A DNA stretch of 64,000 nucleotides. Source: Corynebacterium imitans. GTDB lineage: Bacteria > Actinomycetota > Actinomycetes > Mycobacteriales > Mycobacteriaceae. Position 1 is the first letter of the stretch; each line of letters starts with the position of its first letter. The position numbers were made by a program, and so were the translations under genes. Positions 8,090 to 16,442 of the stretch are shown here, one piece after another. The notes beneath the pieces were generated by a model. The model worked only from the letters and a program-made list of their open reading frames with translations, was not told the DNA's origin and ran no database searches. The stretch spans positions 2,106,595 through 2,170,594 of the forward strand of contig NZ_CP009211.1 of assembly GCF_000739455.1 (NCBI RefSeq), read 5' to 3'.

Positions 8090-9478
8090 CTACTCCTTGA
8101 TCTGCCAGGTCGGGCCGTCGGCGGTGTCGGTGACCTCGATGCCTGCGGCTTTGAGGCGGTCGCGTACCTCGTCGGCAACCGCCCAGTCCTTGTTCGTCCG
8201 GGCCTCAGTGCGGCGAGCAAGCTCCGCCTGCACCAACGTGTCCAGCGCGTGATGCGCCTGATCGGCCGCGCCGCCAGTTGCGTCATTGTCCCACGCGCCC
8301 GGGTCCACGCCCAACACGCTCGCCATCGCGCGCACCTGGGCGGCAAGCTCGGTGGCCTTATCCGCATCGCCTGCGACGAGTGCGCTGTTGCCCGCCCGGA
8401 CCGTGTTGTGGATTTCGGCAAGGGCTTTGGGGACCGCGAAGTCGTCGTCAAGCGCCTGCTCGAACGCTTCCGACCAGGTGGAAGGCTCCGGCGTGCCTGC
8501 GCGGTGCACGAAGTCCTCGATGCGGCGATACCCCGCGGCCGCCTCCTGCAGCGCCTCCGGCGAGTACTCCAGCACGCTGCGGTAGTGCGCGCTGCCCAGG
8601 TAGTAGCGCAGCTCGACCGGGCGGACGGCCTCGAGCATGTTGTCGATGGAGAGCACGTTGCCCAGCGACTTCGACATCTTCTCGCCAGCCATGGTCACCC
8701 AGTGGTTGTGCATCCAGTACTGCGCGAATCCATCGCCCGCGCCATGCGACTGGGCCTGCTCGTTCTCGTGGTGCGGGAACTGCAGGTCAAGGCCGCCGCC
8801 GTGGATGTCAAACTCGGAGCCGAGGTACCAGGTGGACATCGCCGAGCACTCCAAGTGCCAGCCCGGGCGGCCCTCACCCCACGGGGTCGGCCAGCTCGGC
8901 TCACCCGGCTTCGCTGCCTTCCACAGCGCGAAATCGAGTGGGCCGCGCTTGCCCGCACCCGCGTCCCCGCGCGCCATGTCCTCCGGGCGGTTGCCGGACA
9001 GCGAACCGTAGTCGGAACCCTCGGCAGCAACCCACGCGTCCACGTCGAAGTAGACGGAGCCGTCGGCGGCGTACGCGAAACCGCGGTCCATCAGACGCTG
9101 CATGTAGTCCACCATCTGGGTCACGTGCCCCGTGGCGCGCGGCTCCACCGACGGCGGCAGCACGCCGAGTGTGTCGTAGGCGCGGGTGAACTCGCGTTCG
9201 TAGGTGGATACCCACTCCCACCAAGGGCGATTGTGCTCGGCGGCCTTATTCAGGATCTTGTCATCAATATCGGTGACGTTGCGCACGAACGCCACGTCCT
9301 GCCCCTTGGCCAAAAACCAGCGACGCACAATGTCGAAAGCCACGCCGGAGCGCAAGTGCCCGATGTGCGGCGCGGACTGCGGCGTCGCACCACACAGGTA
9401 AATGGACACGTGCCCCTCGCGCAGGGGTTCGAAGTCTTGCAGCGTGCGGGTTTTGGTATCAAAGATGCGTTGAGTCAC
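8090..9478 (-). CDS. cysS: Cysteinyl-tRNA synthetase
   Basis: 462 aa class I aminoacyl-tRNA synthetase that charges tRNA-Cys. The HIGH-like signature lies in [15 protein letters not shown], zinc/cysteine pocket residues in [17 protein letters not shown] and [15 protein letters not shown], and the KMSKS loop in KMSKSLGN. Length matches the family (about 460 aa). It is 5 nt downstream of ispF and 8 nt upstream of rlmB on the same strand. M. tuberculosis has a MshC paralogue for mycothiol; the family motifs and synteny here indicate the true synthetase. Confidence 0.96.
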   Translation of the reverse strand: MTQRIFDTKTRTLQDFEPLREGHVSIYLCGATPQSAPHIGHLRSGVAFDIVRRWFLAKGQDVAFVRNVTDIDDKILNKAAEHNRPWWEWVSTYEREFTRAYDTLGVLPPSVEPRATGHVTQMVDYMQRLMDRGFAYAADGSVYFDVDAWVAAEGSDYGSLSGNRPEDMARGDAGAGKRGPLDFALWKAAKPGEPSWPTPWGEGRPGWHLECSAMSTWYLGSEFDIHGGGLDLQFPHHENEQAQSHGAGDGFAQYWMHNHWVTMAGEKMSKSLGNVLSIDNMLEAVRPVELRYYLGSAHYRSVLEYSPEALQEAAAGYRRIEDFVHRAGTPEPSTWSEAFEQALDDDFAVPKALAEIHNTVRAGNSALVAGDADKATELAAQVRAMASVLGVDPGAWDNDATGGAADQAHHALDTLVQAELARRTEARTNKDWAVADEVRDRLKAAGIEVTDTADGPTWQIKE

Positions 9479-9483
9479 GCCCG

Positions 9484-9969
9484 CTAGCTTAGTTCAACCA
9501 GCGCCGTCGCAATCGCAGCCCTCCCCTGGCCCGCACCCGTAAATCCCATGTGGTCCGTGGTCGTGGCCGACACCGACACCGGCGCGCCCAGGGCCTCGCT
9601 CAACGCCCGCTCCGCCTCTTCGCGCACCGGGCCCATCTTCGGGCTCTGCCCGATCAGCTGAGCGGAGACGTTCACCACGCGCACTCGCTCGCGTTCCAGC
9701 AGCTCGCGCAGCTCTTTGAGCAGCTGGGTGCCCATCACCCCGTCGTACTCCGGGCGTCCTACCCCTACAAACGAGCCCAAATCGCCCAGCCCAGCGGCGG
9801 AAAGCACCGCGTCCACAACCGCGTGCGAGACAACGTCCCCGTCGGAGTGGCCCTCACAGCCGTCGACACTCTCGTGCAGGATGCCCGCAATCCAGCACGG
9901 CTTGCCCTCCTGGATCTGGTGGGCATCAAAGGCAGTTCCAACGCGCAATTTGCTGAAGTCTTGAGTCAT
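9484..9969 (-). CDS. ispF: 2-C-methyl-D-erythritol 2,4-cyclodiphosphate synthase
   Basis: 161 aa enzyme of the MEP isoprenoid pathway; it cyclises the IspE product with release of CMP. Zinc ligands are in FDAHQI (residues 16-21) and [15 protein letters not shown], and the C-terminal substrate loop is [16 protein letters not shown]. The start is ATG 9969; an in-frame GTG at 9996 overlapping the ispD stop would add nine residues and cannot be excluded, because neither start has a strong ribosome site. ispD lies just upstream. Confidence 0.95.
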   Translation of the reverse strand: MTQDFSKLRVGTAFDAHQIQEGKPCWIAGILHESVDGCEGHSDGDVVSHAVVDAVLSAAGLGDLGSFVGVGRPEYDGVMGTQLLKELRELLERERVRVVNVSAQLIGQSPKMGPVREEAERALSEALGAPVSVSATTTDHMGFTGAGQGRAAIATALVELS

Positions 9970-9998
9970 GCACGCAAGACTACCTGCGCGATTCACCC

Positions 9999-10715
9999 CT
10001 AGTTGCCCGGTACCTCGAAGATCGTCGGCTCCGCCTCGTCGGTGATGCTGGTGGCCAGACGCAGATCAATCGGGGTCGTGATCTTAAAGGCCATCGGGTC
10101 GCCCTGCACGGTGACAACCTCCGCGCCAAACCACTCCATCAGCGAGGCGTCATCGGTGGCGACGAAGTCCTGCGAGCCTGCGAAGTACGCCTCGTTCGCC
10201 GCGCGCAGCTCGCGCAGGTCAAAACCCTGCGGTGTCTGTACGGCGCGCAGGCGCGAGCGGTCCGGAGTTGCCACCACCGCACCGGCGGCGGAGACTTCTT
10301 TGATCGTGTCCGCGACAGGCAGCACCGGCACTACGGCGTCCGCGCCGTCGAGGACCGCGCGGGCCACGCGCGCAATCATGCCGGGTGGGGTTAAAGCGCG
10401 GGCGGCGTCGTGGACGAGCACGCAGGCGTCGGCAAGCGGGACGGCGCGCAACGCCGCATAGATGGAGTCGGCGCGCTCGGCACCGCCGTGGACGAAGGTC
10501 ACCTCGTGGCCTTGCAAAGCGCGGCGGGCCACCGGCTCCATCGCGGGGCTGACCACCACGTAAATCGCGTCGACAATCTCGGCGGTCTCCATCGCGGTCA
10601 CCGAGCGCTCAAGCAGACTGCGTCCGCGCAGCGGCACATACGCCTTCGGCACATCCGCACCCAGGCGCGTGCCCTGACCCGCGGCCGCGACGACGGCGAC
10701 GACCCTACGAGACAC
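9999..10715 (-). CDS. ispD: 2-C-methyl-D-erythritol 4-phosphate cytidylyltransferase
   Basis: 238 aa, makes CDP-methylerythritol in the MEP pathway. The CTP-binding loop [20 protein letters not shown] (residues 10-29), the VHDAARAL motif and the C-terminal substrate region [18 protein letters not shown] are visible. GTG start, 2 nt after the carD stop, so carD-ispD-ispF is likely one transcript, as in mycobacteria. Confidence 0.95.
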   Translation of the reverse strand: MSRRVVAVVAAAGQGTRLGADVPKAYVPLRGRSLLERSVTAMETAEIVDAIYVVVSPAMEPVARRALQGHEVTFVHGGAERADSIYAALRAVPLADACVLVHDAARALTPPGMIARVARAVLDGADAVVPVLPVADTIKEVSAAGAVVATPDRSRLRAVQTPQGFDLRELRAANEAYFAGSQDFVATDDASLMEWFGAEVVTVQGDPMAFKITTPIDLRLATSITDEAEPTIFEVPGN

Positions 10716-10717
10716 GG

Positions 10718-11302
10718 CTACTTCTCGTCGTCGAAGGAGAGGTCCTCCATGTCCAGGTCATCCTCATCCTCGTCCGTCGGCTCCGGCGCGATCGAGATCC
10801 CGGCCTTAACCTGCTCATCGATGATCTTGCGGATGGCCTCTTCCATCTCCTCGACCTTCTTTTCATCCACCGGCTCGGCCAGCGCGAGCTCGCCGACGAG
10901 GATGTGGCGCGCCTTACCCAGCATGCGCTTCTCGCCCGCGGACAGGCCCTTGCCCTGGTCGCGGCGCCACAGGTCGCGCACGACCTCGGCCACCTTATTA
11001 ATATCGCCGGATGCGAGACGCTCCTGGTTCGCCTTGTAGCGGCGGGACCAGTTGCCCGCCTCCTCGACGTCCTCCTCGCGCAGCACGGAGAAGACCTTCT
11101 GCAGGCCCTCCTCGTTGACCACGTCGCGCACGCCGACGAGCTCGGTGTTCTTCACCGGCACGCGGACCTCCAGGTCGGATTGGAGGATCTGCAGCACCAA
11201 GTAGTCGAGGGTCTCCCCGCCGATCTCGCGCTGCTCGATATCCGCGATCTTCGCCGCACCGTGATGCGGGTAAACCACGACTTCGCCGACCTTGAATTCC
11301 AT
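10718..11302 (-). CDS. carD: RNA polymerase-binding transcription factor CarD
   Basis: 194 aa. The N-terminal Tudor-like RNAP-interaction domain ([20 protein letters not shown]) and the helical C-terminal DNA-binding domain around [17 protein letters not shown] are the CarD/CdnL signature. CarD binds the RNAP beta subunit and stabilises open complexes at rRNA and other promoters. An extra acidic tail ([18 protein letters not shown]) follows. The start at 11302 has AAGGAG 6 nt upstream; an ATG six codons further up lacks one. Confidence 0.95.
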   Translation of the reverse strand: MEFKVGEVVVYPHHGAAKIADIEQREIGGETLDYLVLQILQSDLEVRVPVKNTELVGVRDVVNEEGLQKVFSVLREEDVEEAGNWSRRYKANQERLASGDINKVAEVVRDLWRRDQGKGLSAGEKRMLGKARHILVGELALAEPVDEKKVEEMEEAIRKIIDEQVKAGISIAPEPTDEDEDDLDMEDLSFDDEK

Positions 11303-11538
11303 TGAAGCTCCTTCAGTCATCGTTGCCCAACCCTACCACCGTAGCGTTTTCGCACCTGCTTACTCGCGCCACGCCCACCACACCCGGGAGCCGGGCCCCA
11401 AAACCGCAACCAAAGTTTACCCCCGATTGGCCTGGGCAGCCCCGGGAAGGGCAAGGAAACTGGGAAAACCGCGGCAGCTCCGGCTAAGGTAAAGCGGAGA
11501 AAACTACGCGCTCTACATAAACGATGGAGGACACCCAC

Positions 11539-12066
11539 GTGAAGTCCCTGAAGCCGCTCGCCGCCGTCGCAGTCGCCTCCGCACTGGCACTTACCGGCTG
11601 CTCCGCCGGCCAGATCACCCAGACCTCGAACCAGGTCGCTGCGGTCGACGGTGCCACCGCTTTCACCGAGGACAGGGAGCTCTCGGTGCAGGACGCCACC
11701 GTCGTCCTCGCCGAGGACGGCCAGGCTGCGGTCAAGTTCACCGTGACCAACCAGGACCGCAGCATGAAGGATCACACGCTGAAGTCCGTCACCGTCGACG
11801 GCACCCCGGCCACGCTCGGAGGCTCGCGTCCGATCACCTACAACGGTTCGCTGGTCGCGGATTCCGCCGAGGGCCTGAAGAACATGCCGAAGTCCAAGGA
11901 CGGCTCCATCCAGTACGTGGCCACCTCTGTGGAAAACCAGGACTTCGCGTACGGCGGCGTCGTCCCGGTGAAATTCGAGTTCGATAGCACCTCGCTCGAG
12001 ATTGAGGTCCCCGTGTCCGCACCGACGCGGCAGTCGGGCGAGCAGGAGCGCGAAGCAGATCGCTAA
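11539..12066 (+). CDS. lpqE: LpqE-like lipoprotein
   Basis: 175 aa lipoprotein: signal peptide with lipobox LTGC (Cys21), then an immunoglobulin-like domain of the mycobacterial LpqE type. GTG start with GGAGG 8 nt upstream. In M. tuberculosis lpqE (Rv3584) is divergent from carD (Rv3583c) and directly precedes radA, exactly as here. The biochemical function is unknown; the fold suggests a surface chaperone or copper-chaperone relative. It appears to overlap the start of radA by a few bases. Divergent promoters for carD and lpqE must lie in 11303-11538. Confidence 0.85.
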   Translation: MKSLKPLAAVAVASALALTGCSAGQITQTSNQVAAVDGATAFTEDRELSVQDATVVLAEDGQAAVKFTVTNQDRSMKDHTLKSVTVDGTPATLGGSRPITYNGSLVADSAEGLKNMPKSKDGSIQYVATSVENQDFAYGGVVPVKFEFDSTSLEIEVPVSAPTRQSGEQEREADR

Positions 12067-13405
12067 GAAGCCGCGCAGTATCCACACCTGTTCCGAGTGT
12101 GGCTACTCCTCGCCGAAGTGGCTCGGGCGCTGCCCCGAATGCGGGTCGTGGGGGACCCTGCAGGAAAGCGCGCCAGCCCCGTCGGCACCGCTGACGCCTG
12201 CGTCGAGCGCAAAGCCCATCACGCTTGTCGACGCGGCGTCGACCCACACCATCGCCTCCGGCATCACCGAACTTGATCGGGTGCTCGGCAACGGCGTGGT
12301 CCCCGGATCCGTCGTGCTTATGGCAGGCGAGCCGGGCGTGGGCAAATCCACTCTCCTGCTCGAAGTCGCCTCCCGCTGGGCCGAGCAGGGACGCAAAGCG
12401 CTCTACTGCACCGCCGAGGAGTCCGCGGGCCAGGTTCGCGGCCGGGCCGAGCGCACCGGTGCGCTGAAAGACAGCCTCTACCTCGCTGCGGAATCCAACC
12501 TGGATGTGGTCTTCGGGCACGTCGCAGAGCTCAAGCCCTCGCTCCTGATCGTCGACTCTGTGCAAACCATGCAGGCCAGCGGCGTCGAAGGCGTGGCCGG
12601 CGGGGTCGCGCAGTCCCGGGCCGTGACCGCCGCGCTGACCACCCTGGCTAAGACGACGAACATGCCGGTGCTCCTCGTGGGGCACGTGACCAAAGACGGC
12701 AACGTCGCAGGCCCGCGCGTGCTCGAACACCTCGTGGACGTCGTGCTCAACTTCGAGGGCGACCGCCACTCCTCGCTGCGCATGCTGCGCGGGATCAAAA
12801 ACCGCTTCGGTGCGACCGACGAGGTCGGCTGCTTCGAGCAGACCGCCGAGGGCATCCGCGAAGTGCCGGACCCCTCCGGACTGTTTCTTTCCCATCGCGG
12901 CAACACGCCGGATGGCTCCGCGGTGACCGTGGCGATGGACGGGGTGCGCCCCATCCTGGCCGAGGTACAGTCGCTAACCGTCGATCCGGTGAACAAGAGT
13001 CCGCGGCGCGTGGTCACCGGCCTGGACTTCAACCGCGTGCCGATGGTGCTGGCCGTGCTGCAAGCGCGCTGCGGGCAGCGCACCAACGACAAGGACGCCT
13101 ACGTAGCCACCGTCGGCGGGGTGCGGATCACGGAGACGGCGACGGACCTGGCGGTCGCGCTGGCCACCTGGTCCAGCCTGCACGAAACGCCACTGCCGCC
13201 GAAGACCGTGGTGATCGGCGAGGTAGGTCTTGCCGGCGAGCTGCGCCGCGTGCCCAACCTACAGCGCCGCCTGCAGGAGGCCGCCCGCTTAGGCTACGAG
13301 CGCGCCATCGTCCCCGCGGGCGCGGAGGCTTCCGTGAACGGCATGGAAATCACCGAGGCCGCAACGCTCGCCCAAGCGATTGCGGCCGTCTCCCCCGCTA
13401 GGTGA
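12059..13405 (+). CDS. radA: DNA repair protein RadA
   Basis: About 448 aa. An N-terminal C4 zinc finger (CSECGY...CPECGSW, near residues 11-32), a RecA-like ATPase with Walker A GEPGVGKST, the RadA-specific KNRFG motif (KNRFGATDE), and a C-terminal Lon-protease-like domain are all present. RadA processes recombination intermediates and drives branch migration. The start is uncertain. Homologues begin M-A-K-K, and here that position reads ATC GCT AAG AAG at 12059 with AGGAG about 10 nt upstream. The only other in-frame start is TTG at 12002, deep inside lpqE. The 3' end overlaps the convergent gene by 8 nt. Confidence 0.93.
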   Translation: MAKKPRSIHTCSECGYSSPKWLGRCPECGSWGTLQESAPAPSAPLTPASSAKPITLVDAASTHTIASGITELDRVLGNGVVPGSVVLMAGEPGVGKSTLLLEVASRWAEQGRKALYCTAEESAGQVRGRAERTGALKDSLYLAAESNLDVVFGHVAELKPSLLIVDSVQTMQASGVEGVAGGVAQSRAVTAALTTLAKTTNMPVLLVGHVTKDGNVAGPRVLEHLVDVVLNFEGDRHSSLRMLRGIKNRFGATDEVGCFEQTAEGIREVPDPSGLFLSHRGNTPDGSAVTVAMDGVRPILAEVQSLTVDPVNKSPRRVVTGLDFNRVPMVLAVLQARCGQRTNDKDAYVATVGGVRITETATDLAVALATWSSLHETPLPPKTVVIGEVGLAGELRRVPNLQRRLQEAARLGYERAIVPAGAEASVNGMEITEAATLAQAIAAVSPAR

Positions 13406-14144
13406 TGTTAAACGGCACCGGGTCCGAGGCGTTGTCGCCGATCACCGCGTGCAGGAAGTAGGAGCCCGCCGGCACCGGCGCGCGGTTCTCGCACGCATCG
13501 GGTGCGGAGTTGGTGGCGGACCAGCGCGCCTCAAACCCGCGGGTTGCCCCCGGCGCGAAGGTTTCGGTGCCCGTGAGCATCGGCTGGTTGCAGTCCGTAT
13601 CGGACCAGATGCGGTCGTTAGTGCCCATGGAGTACACCTCGAAGCGCAGCGGCGAGGCCTCCAGGTCGATCACGCAGTCCACCTCGGTGGGGTTTTCCAC
13701 CTCCATGTAGAGCACCGGCTCGGTCCCCGCCGGGTAGGAGGGCTGGTTCGTCATCGCGGTGATCCGCAGGTCTTTCAGCGAGCACTCGCCGGGGTTTTCC
13801 GGCGCGGCCGCCGTGGCGGTGTCCTCCTGCTCTTCTTCGCGCGCGGGGGCGGGCGAAGAAGAGGGCGAAGAGGCGGGCGCGTCGCTGGGCTCCGGCACGG
13901 TCGGCTCGGTCACCGGCGCATCCTCGGTGGCGGTGGCGACGGTCTCCGTGGCCTCCGGGTTTTCGTCCTTGCCCGAGCCGCCGACCGCCTTGGCGAAGGC
14001 GACCATGCCCCAGATGATCAGCGCCACCACGAGCAGGAGCAGGACGAGCGCGAGGACGCGTCGTCGCATGTAGATCTCCGGCGCGTGCTTCCGCCGCGGG
14101 GGCTGGGAGGGGCGACGATTACCGGTGGGGCGCTGGTGTGTCAT
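13398..14144 (-). CDS. Membrane-anchored protein, Rv3587c-like
   Basis: 248 aa. A short basic cytoplasmic N-terminus is followed by one transmembrane helix (residues 29-52), a Pro/Ser/Glu-rich linker (about 60-115) and an extracytoplasmic C-terminal domain with four Cys. The same gene, a single-pass protein with a Pro/Ala-rich linker, lies next to canB and radA in M. tuberculosis (Rv3587c). No enzymatic motif is visible; function unknown. The stop overlaps the radA end. Confidence 0.75.
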   Translation of the reverse strand: MTHQRPTGNRRPSQPPRRKHAPEIYMRRRVLALVLLLLVVALIIWGMVAFAKAVGGSGKDENPEATETVATATEDAPVTEPTVPEPSDAPASSPSSSPAPAREEEQEDTATAAAPENPGECSLKDLRITAMTNQPSYPAGTEPVLYMEVENPTEVDCVIDLEASPLRFEVYSMGTNDRIWSDTDCNQPMLTGTETFAPGATRGFEARWSATNSAPDACENRAPVPAGSYFLHAVIGDNASDPVPFNIT

Positions 14145-14153
14145 GCCTTCACC

Positions 14154-14783
14154 TTAGTTGCCAAAGTTCTCATACACGGTCTCGACGCGGCCGTCTTCGA
14201 GCCGGTAACGCGCACCAACCATGGCGACGGTGCCCTCGTCGATGCCCTTGCGCAGGGCGGGGATGCGGTCGATGAGGTGCTCGGCGGTGACCTTGGCGTG
14301 GGTACGCTCGATCTCCGCGGCGTCGACCGGGCCGTCTGCCTGGGCGCTGATTACCGACGGCGCGATCTTCTCCACAAACACGCGAGTCAGGTTCGTCGGC
14401 AGGGCCGCGCTGTTGACGCCTTGGATCGCCGCGCCGATCGCGCCGCAGCGCTCGTGCGACAAGAAGAGCACCAGCGAGACGCCCAGGTCCTCGACGGCGA
14501 ACTCCACCGAGCCACTGACGGAGGAGTCGATGCAGCCGCCGGCGTTGCGGATGACGAAGACGTCGCCGAACCCGGCGTCGAAAAGCAGCTCGACGGGCAC
14601 CCGCGAGTCGGAGCAGGCGATGACGGCGGCGAAAGGGTTCTGGCCGGAAGTCAGTGCGCTGCGGCGGGCGGAGTCGCGGTGCGGGGCAAGCGTGCGGTCG
14701 GTGGCGAAGCGCTCGTTGCCCGCCTTCAGTGCTGCCCACACTTCGGTGGGGGTGGACGGGTCGAGTTCTGTTTGTTCAGTCAT
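14154..14783 (-). CDS. Beta-class carbonic anhydrase
   Basis: 209 aa. Zinc ligands and catalytic dyad of beta carbonic anhydrases are seen in ACSDSRVPVE (Cys and the Asp-Arg pair, near residues 57-62) and SHERCGAIG (His and Cys, near 110-113). It hydrates CO2 to bicarbonate for carboxylation reactions and is usually needed for growth at ambient CO2. It corresponds to CanB (Rv3588c) by position. The ATG abuts the start region of the divergent mutY gene. Confidence 0.93.
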   Translation of the reverse strand: MTEQTELDPSTPTEVWAALKAGNERFATDRTLAPHRDSARRSALTSGQNPFAAVIACSDSRVPVELLFDAGFGDVFVIRNAGGCIDSSVSGSVEFAVEDLGVSLVLFLSHERCGAIGAAIQGVNSAALPTNLTRVFVEKIAPSVISAQADGPVDAAEIERTHAKVTAEHLIDRIPALRKGIDEGTVAMVGARYRLEDGRVETVYENFGN

Positions 14784-14804
14784 ATGTTTATTCTGTCACT
14801 CATC

Positions 14805-15644
14805 GTGGAAGTTTCGAAGCAATATCAGCATCTGGTCTCGTGGTATCGCCGCAACGCGCGCGACTTACCGTGGCGCAAGGCGGGCACAACCGCCTGGGGC
14901 GTGCTGCTTTCCGAGGTCATGAGCCACCAAACCCAGGTCGAGCGCGTCGCTCCGATCTGGGAGGAGTGGATCGCGCGCTGGCCCACCCCGCACGCTTTTG
15001 CGCAGGCTGGCACGGACGAGGTGCTGCGTGCCTGGGGCAGCCTCGGCTACCCACGGCGGGCGTTGCGGTTGTTGGAGTGTGCGCGGGTGATCGTCGAGAA
15101 GCATGGCGGCGAGGTGCCCGCGGATGTCGACGCGCTACTCGCGCTGCCCGGCATCGGCGACTACACCGCGCGCGCCGTGGCGAACTTCGCATTCGGCCAG
15201 GATGTGCCGGTGGTGGATACGAACGTGCGGCGCGTCCACGCGCGAGCGGTGCGCGGCGTCGCGCAGGTGCGGCCGAGCAAGCGTGAGCTGACCGAAATCC
15301 CGCACGGCCCGGTGCTCTCGGTCGCGCTCATGGAGCTCGGGGCGCTGGTGTGCACCTCGCGCGCGCCGAAATGCAGCGAATGCCCCGTGGTGGACTGCGC
15401 GTGGCTCGCCGCCGGCCAGCCACCGGCCGATTTCACCCCGCGCACGCAGAAGTTCGCCGGCACCGACCGCCAGGTACGCGGCAAAATCATGCGGGTGCTG
15501 CGCGAGGCCACAGGTCCCGTCGAGCAGTCGCTTATCGACGCCACCTGGCCCCACCCAGCCCAAACCCACCGCGCCCTGTTTTCCCTGCTCGAAGACGGCC
15601 TCGCCGTGCAAGACGCCGACGGCCGCTTCCGGCTGCCCAGCTAG
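14805..15644 (+). CDS. mutY: A/G-specific adenine glycosylase MutY
   Basis: About 279 aa. It removes adenine mispaired with 8-oxoguanine. The helix-hairpin-helix (LPGIGDYTARAVANFAFG), catalytic Asp (VVDTNVRRV), catalytic Glu in SEVMSHQTQVERV, and the 4Fe-4S cluster ligands C-x6-C-x2-C-x5-C (CTSRAPKCSECPVVDC) are present. I prefer the GTG at 14805, which gives a family-like N-terminus (VEVSKQYQHLVSWY) and has a TATTCT box 10 nt upstream. ATG 14784 would add a hydrophobic MFILSLI not typical of MutY. The C-terminal NUDIX-like domain is short, as in other actinobacteria. Confidence 0.93.
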   Translation: MEVSKQYQHLVSWYRRNARDLPWRKAGTTAWGVLLSEVMSHQTQVERVAPIWEEWIARWPTPHAFAQAGTDEVLRAWGSLGYPRRALRLLECARVIVEKHGGEVPADVDALLALPGIGDYTARAVANFAFGQDVPVVDTNVRRVHARAVRGVAQVRPSKRELTEIPHGPVLSVALMELGALVCTSRAPKCSECPVVDCAWLAAGQPPADFTPRTQKFAGTDRQVRGKIMRVLREATGPVEQSLIDATWPHPAQTHRALFSLLEDGLAVQDADGRFRLPS

Positions 15645-15647
15645 CGA

Positions 15648-15653
15648 TATACT
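15648..15653 (+). promoter_or_regulatory. -10 box (TATACT) of the ZIP transporter, leaderless
   Basis: TATACT ends 6 nt before ATG 15660, with no ribosome-binding site in the 15645-15659 interval, so the mRNA most likely starts at the ATG. Confidence 0.6.
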
Positions 15654-15659
15654 CAGTCC

Positions 15660-16418
15660 ATGTTCACGACCGCCCTGGCCATCACGCTGCTCGCCGGCTT
15701 ATCCACCGGCCTCGGCGGCGTGCTTGTGGCGCTCAAGGGCGATATCGGGGACCGCTTCCTCGCCGGCTCGCTCGGTTTCTCGGCCGGGGTGATGATCTAC
15801 ATCTCGCTGGTCGAGCTTCTGCCTGAGTCGATGGAGGCGCTGGACAACGACTGGTCCGCCATCGCCGCCTTCTTTTTCGGCGTGGCGCTGATCGCCGTGA
15901 TCGACCGGCTGGTTCCCGACGACATCAACCCGCACGAGCCGAGCACCTCGACCGCCCCGCAGGCAACCACGCTGCGCCGCGCGGGTCTCATGACCGGTAT
16001 CGCGATCGCGCTGCACAACTTCCCCGAGGGCTTCGCCACCTTCATGGCCGCCTACACCGACCCGAAGCTCGCCATCCCGATCGCCATCGCGATTGCACTC
16101 CACAACATCCCGGAGGGCGTCGCCGTGGCGGTGCCCTTATCGCGCGCGACCGGCAACCGCTGGCGCGCCGCCGGATGGGCCACCTTGTCCGGGCTCGCGG
16201 AACCGGCAGGCGCGCTCATCGGCTTTGCGCTGATCTCGCCCTTCCTCGGCCCGCAGACCATGGGTTTTTCCTACGCGGCCGTCGCCGGCATCATGGTGTT
16301 CATCAGCGTGGACAAGCTCATGCCGAACGCGATCCAGACCGGCCACCACCACGTCTCCGTCTACTGGATGATGGGCGGCATGGGGCTCATGGCCGCCAGC
16401 CTGCTCATGTTGGCTTAG
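15660..16418 (+). CDS. zupT: ZIP-family metal transporter (ZupT-like)
   Basis: 252 aa with eight predicted transmembrane helices and a His-poor central loop. Helices IV and V carry the paired ZIP metal-site motifs HNFPEGFATFMA (near 119-130) and HNIPEGVAVAVP (near 144-155). ZupT proteins import zinc and other divalent metals without ATP. Presumably it complements the high-affinity znuABC system, but I see no Zur-like box in front of it. Confidence 0.92.
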   Translation: MFTTALAITLLAGLSTGLGGVLVALKGDIGDRFLAGSLGFSAGVMIYISLVELLPESMEALDNDWSAIAAFFFGVALIAVIDRLVPDDINPHEPSTSTAPQATTLRRAGLMTGIAIALHNFPEGFATFMAAYTDPKLAIPIAIAIALHNIPEGVAVAVPLSRATGNRWRAAGWATLSGLAEPAGALIGFALISPFLGPQTMGFSYAAVAGIMVFISVDKLMPNAIQTGHHHVSVYWMMGGMGLMAASLLMLA

Positions 16419-16421
16419 CAT
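16416..16421 (+). promoter_or_regulatory. -10 box (TAGCAT) of the lipase gene, leaderless
   Basis: TAGCAT ends 7 nt before GTG 16429. It lies at the end of the ZIP transporter gene. Confidence 0.45.
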
Positions 16422-16423
16422 CC

Positions 16424-16442
16424 AAGGTGTGAAACACACCTT
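16424..16442. promoter_or_regulatory. Perfect inverted repeat over the lipase start codon
   Basis: AAGGTGTG-AAA-CACACCTT has 8-bp arms with a 3-bp centre. It covers the expected transcription start and the GTG start codon, so a bound repressor would block transcription of the lipase gene. The regulator is unknown. Confidence 0.45.

Noticed and set aside
13380..14783. Upstream extension of mutY through two minus-strand genes
   Set aside because: The frame stays open by GC bias only; the MutY domain begins near 14805 and the upstream peptide is Arg/Gly/His-rich shadow.
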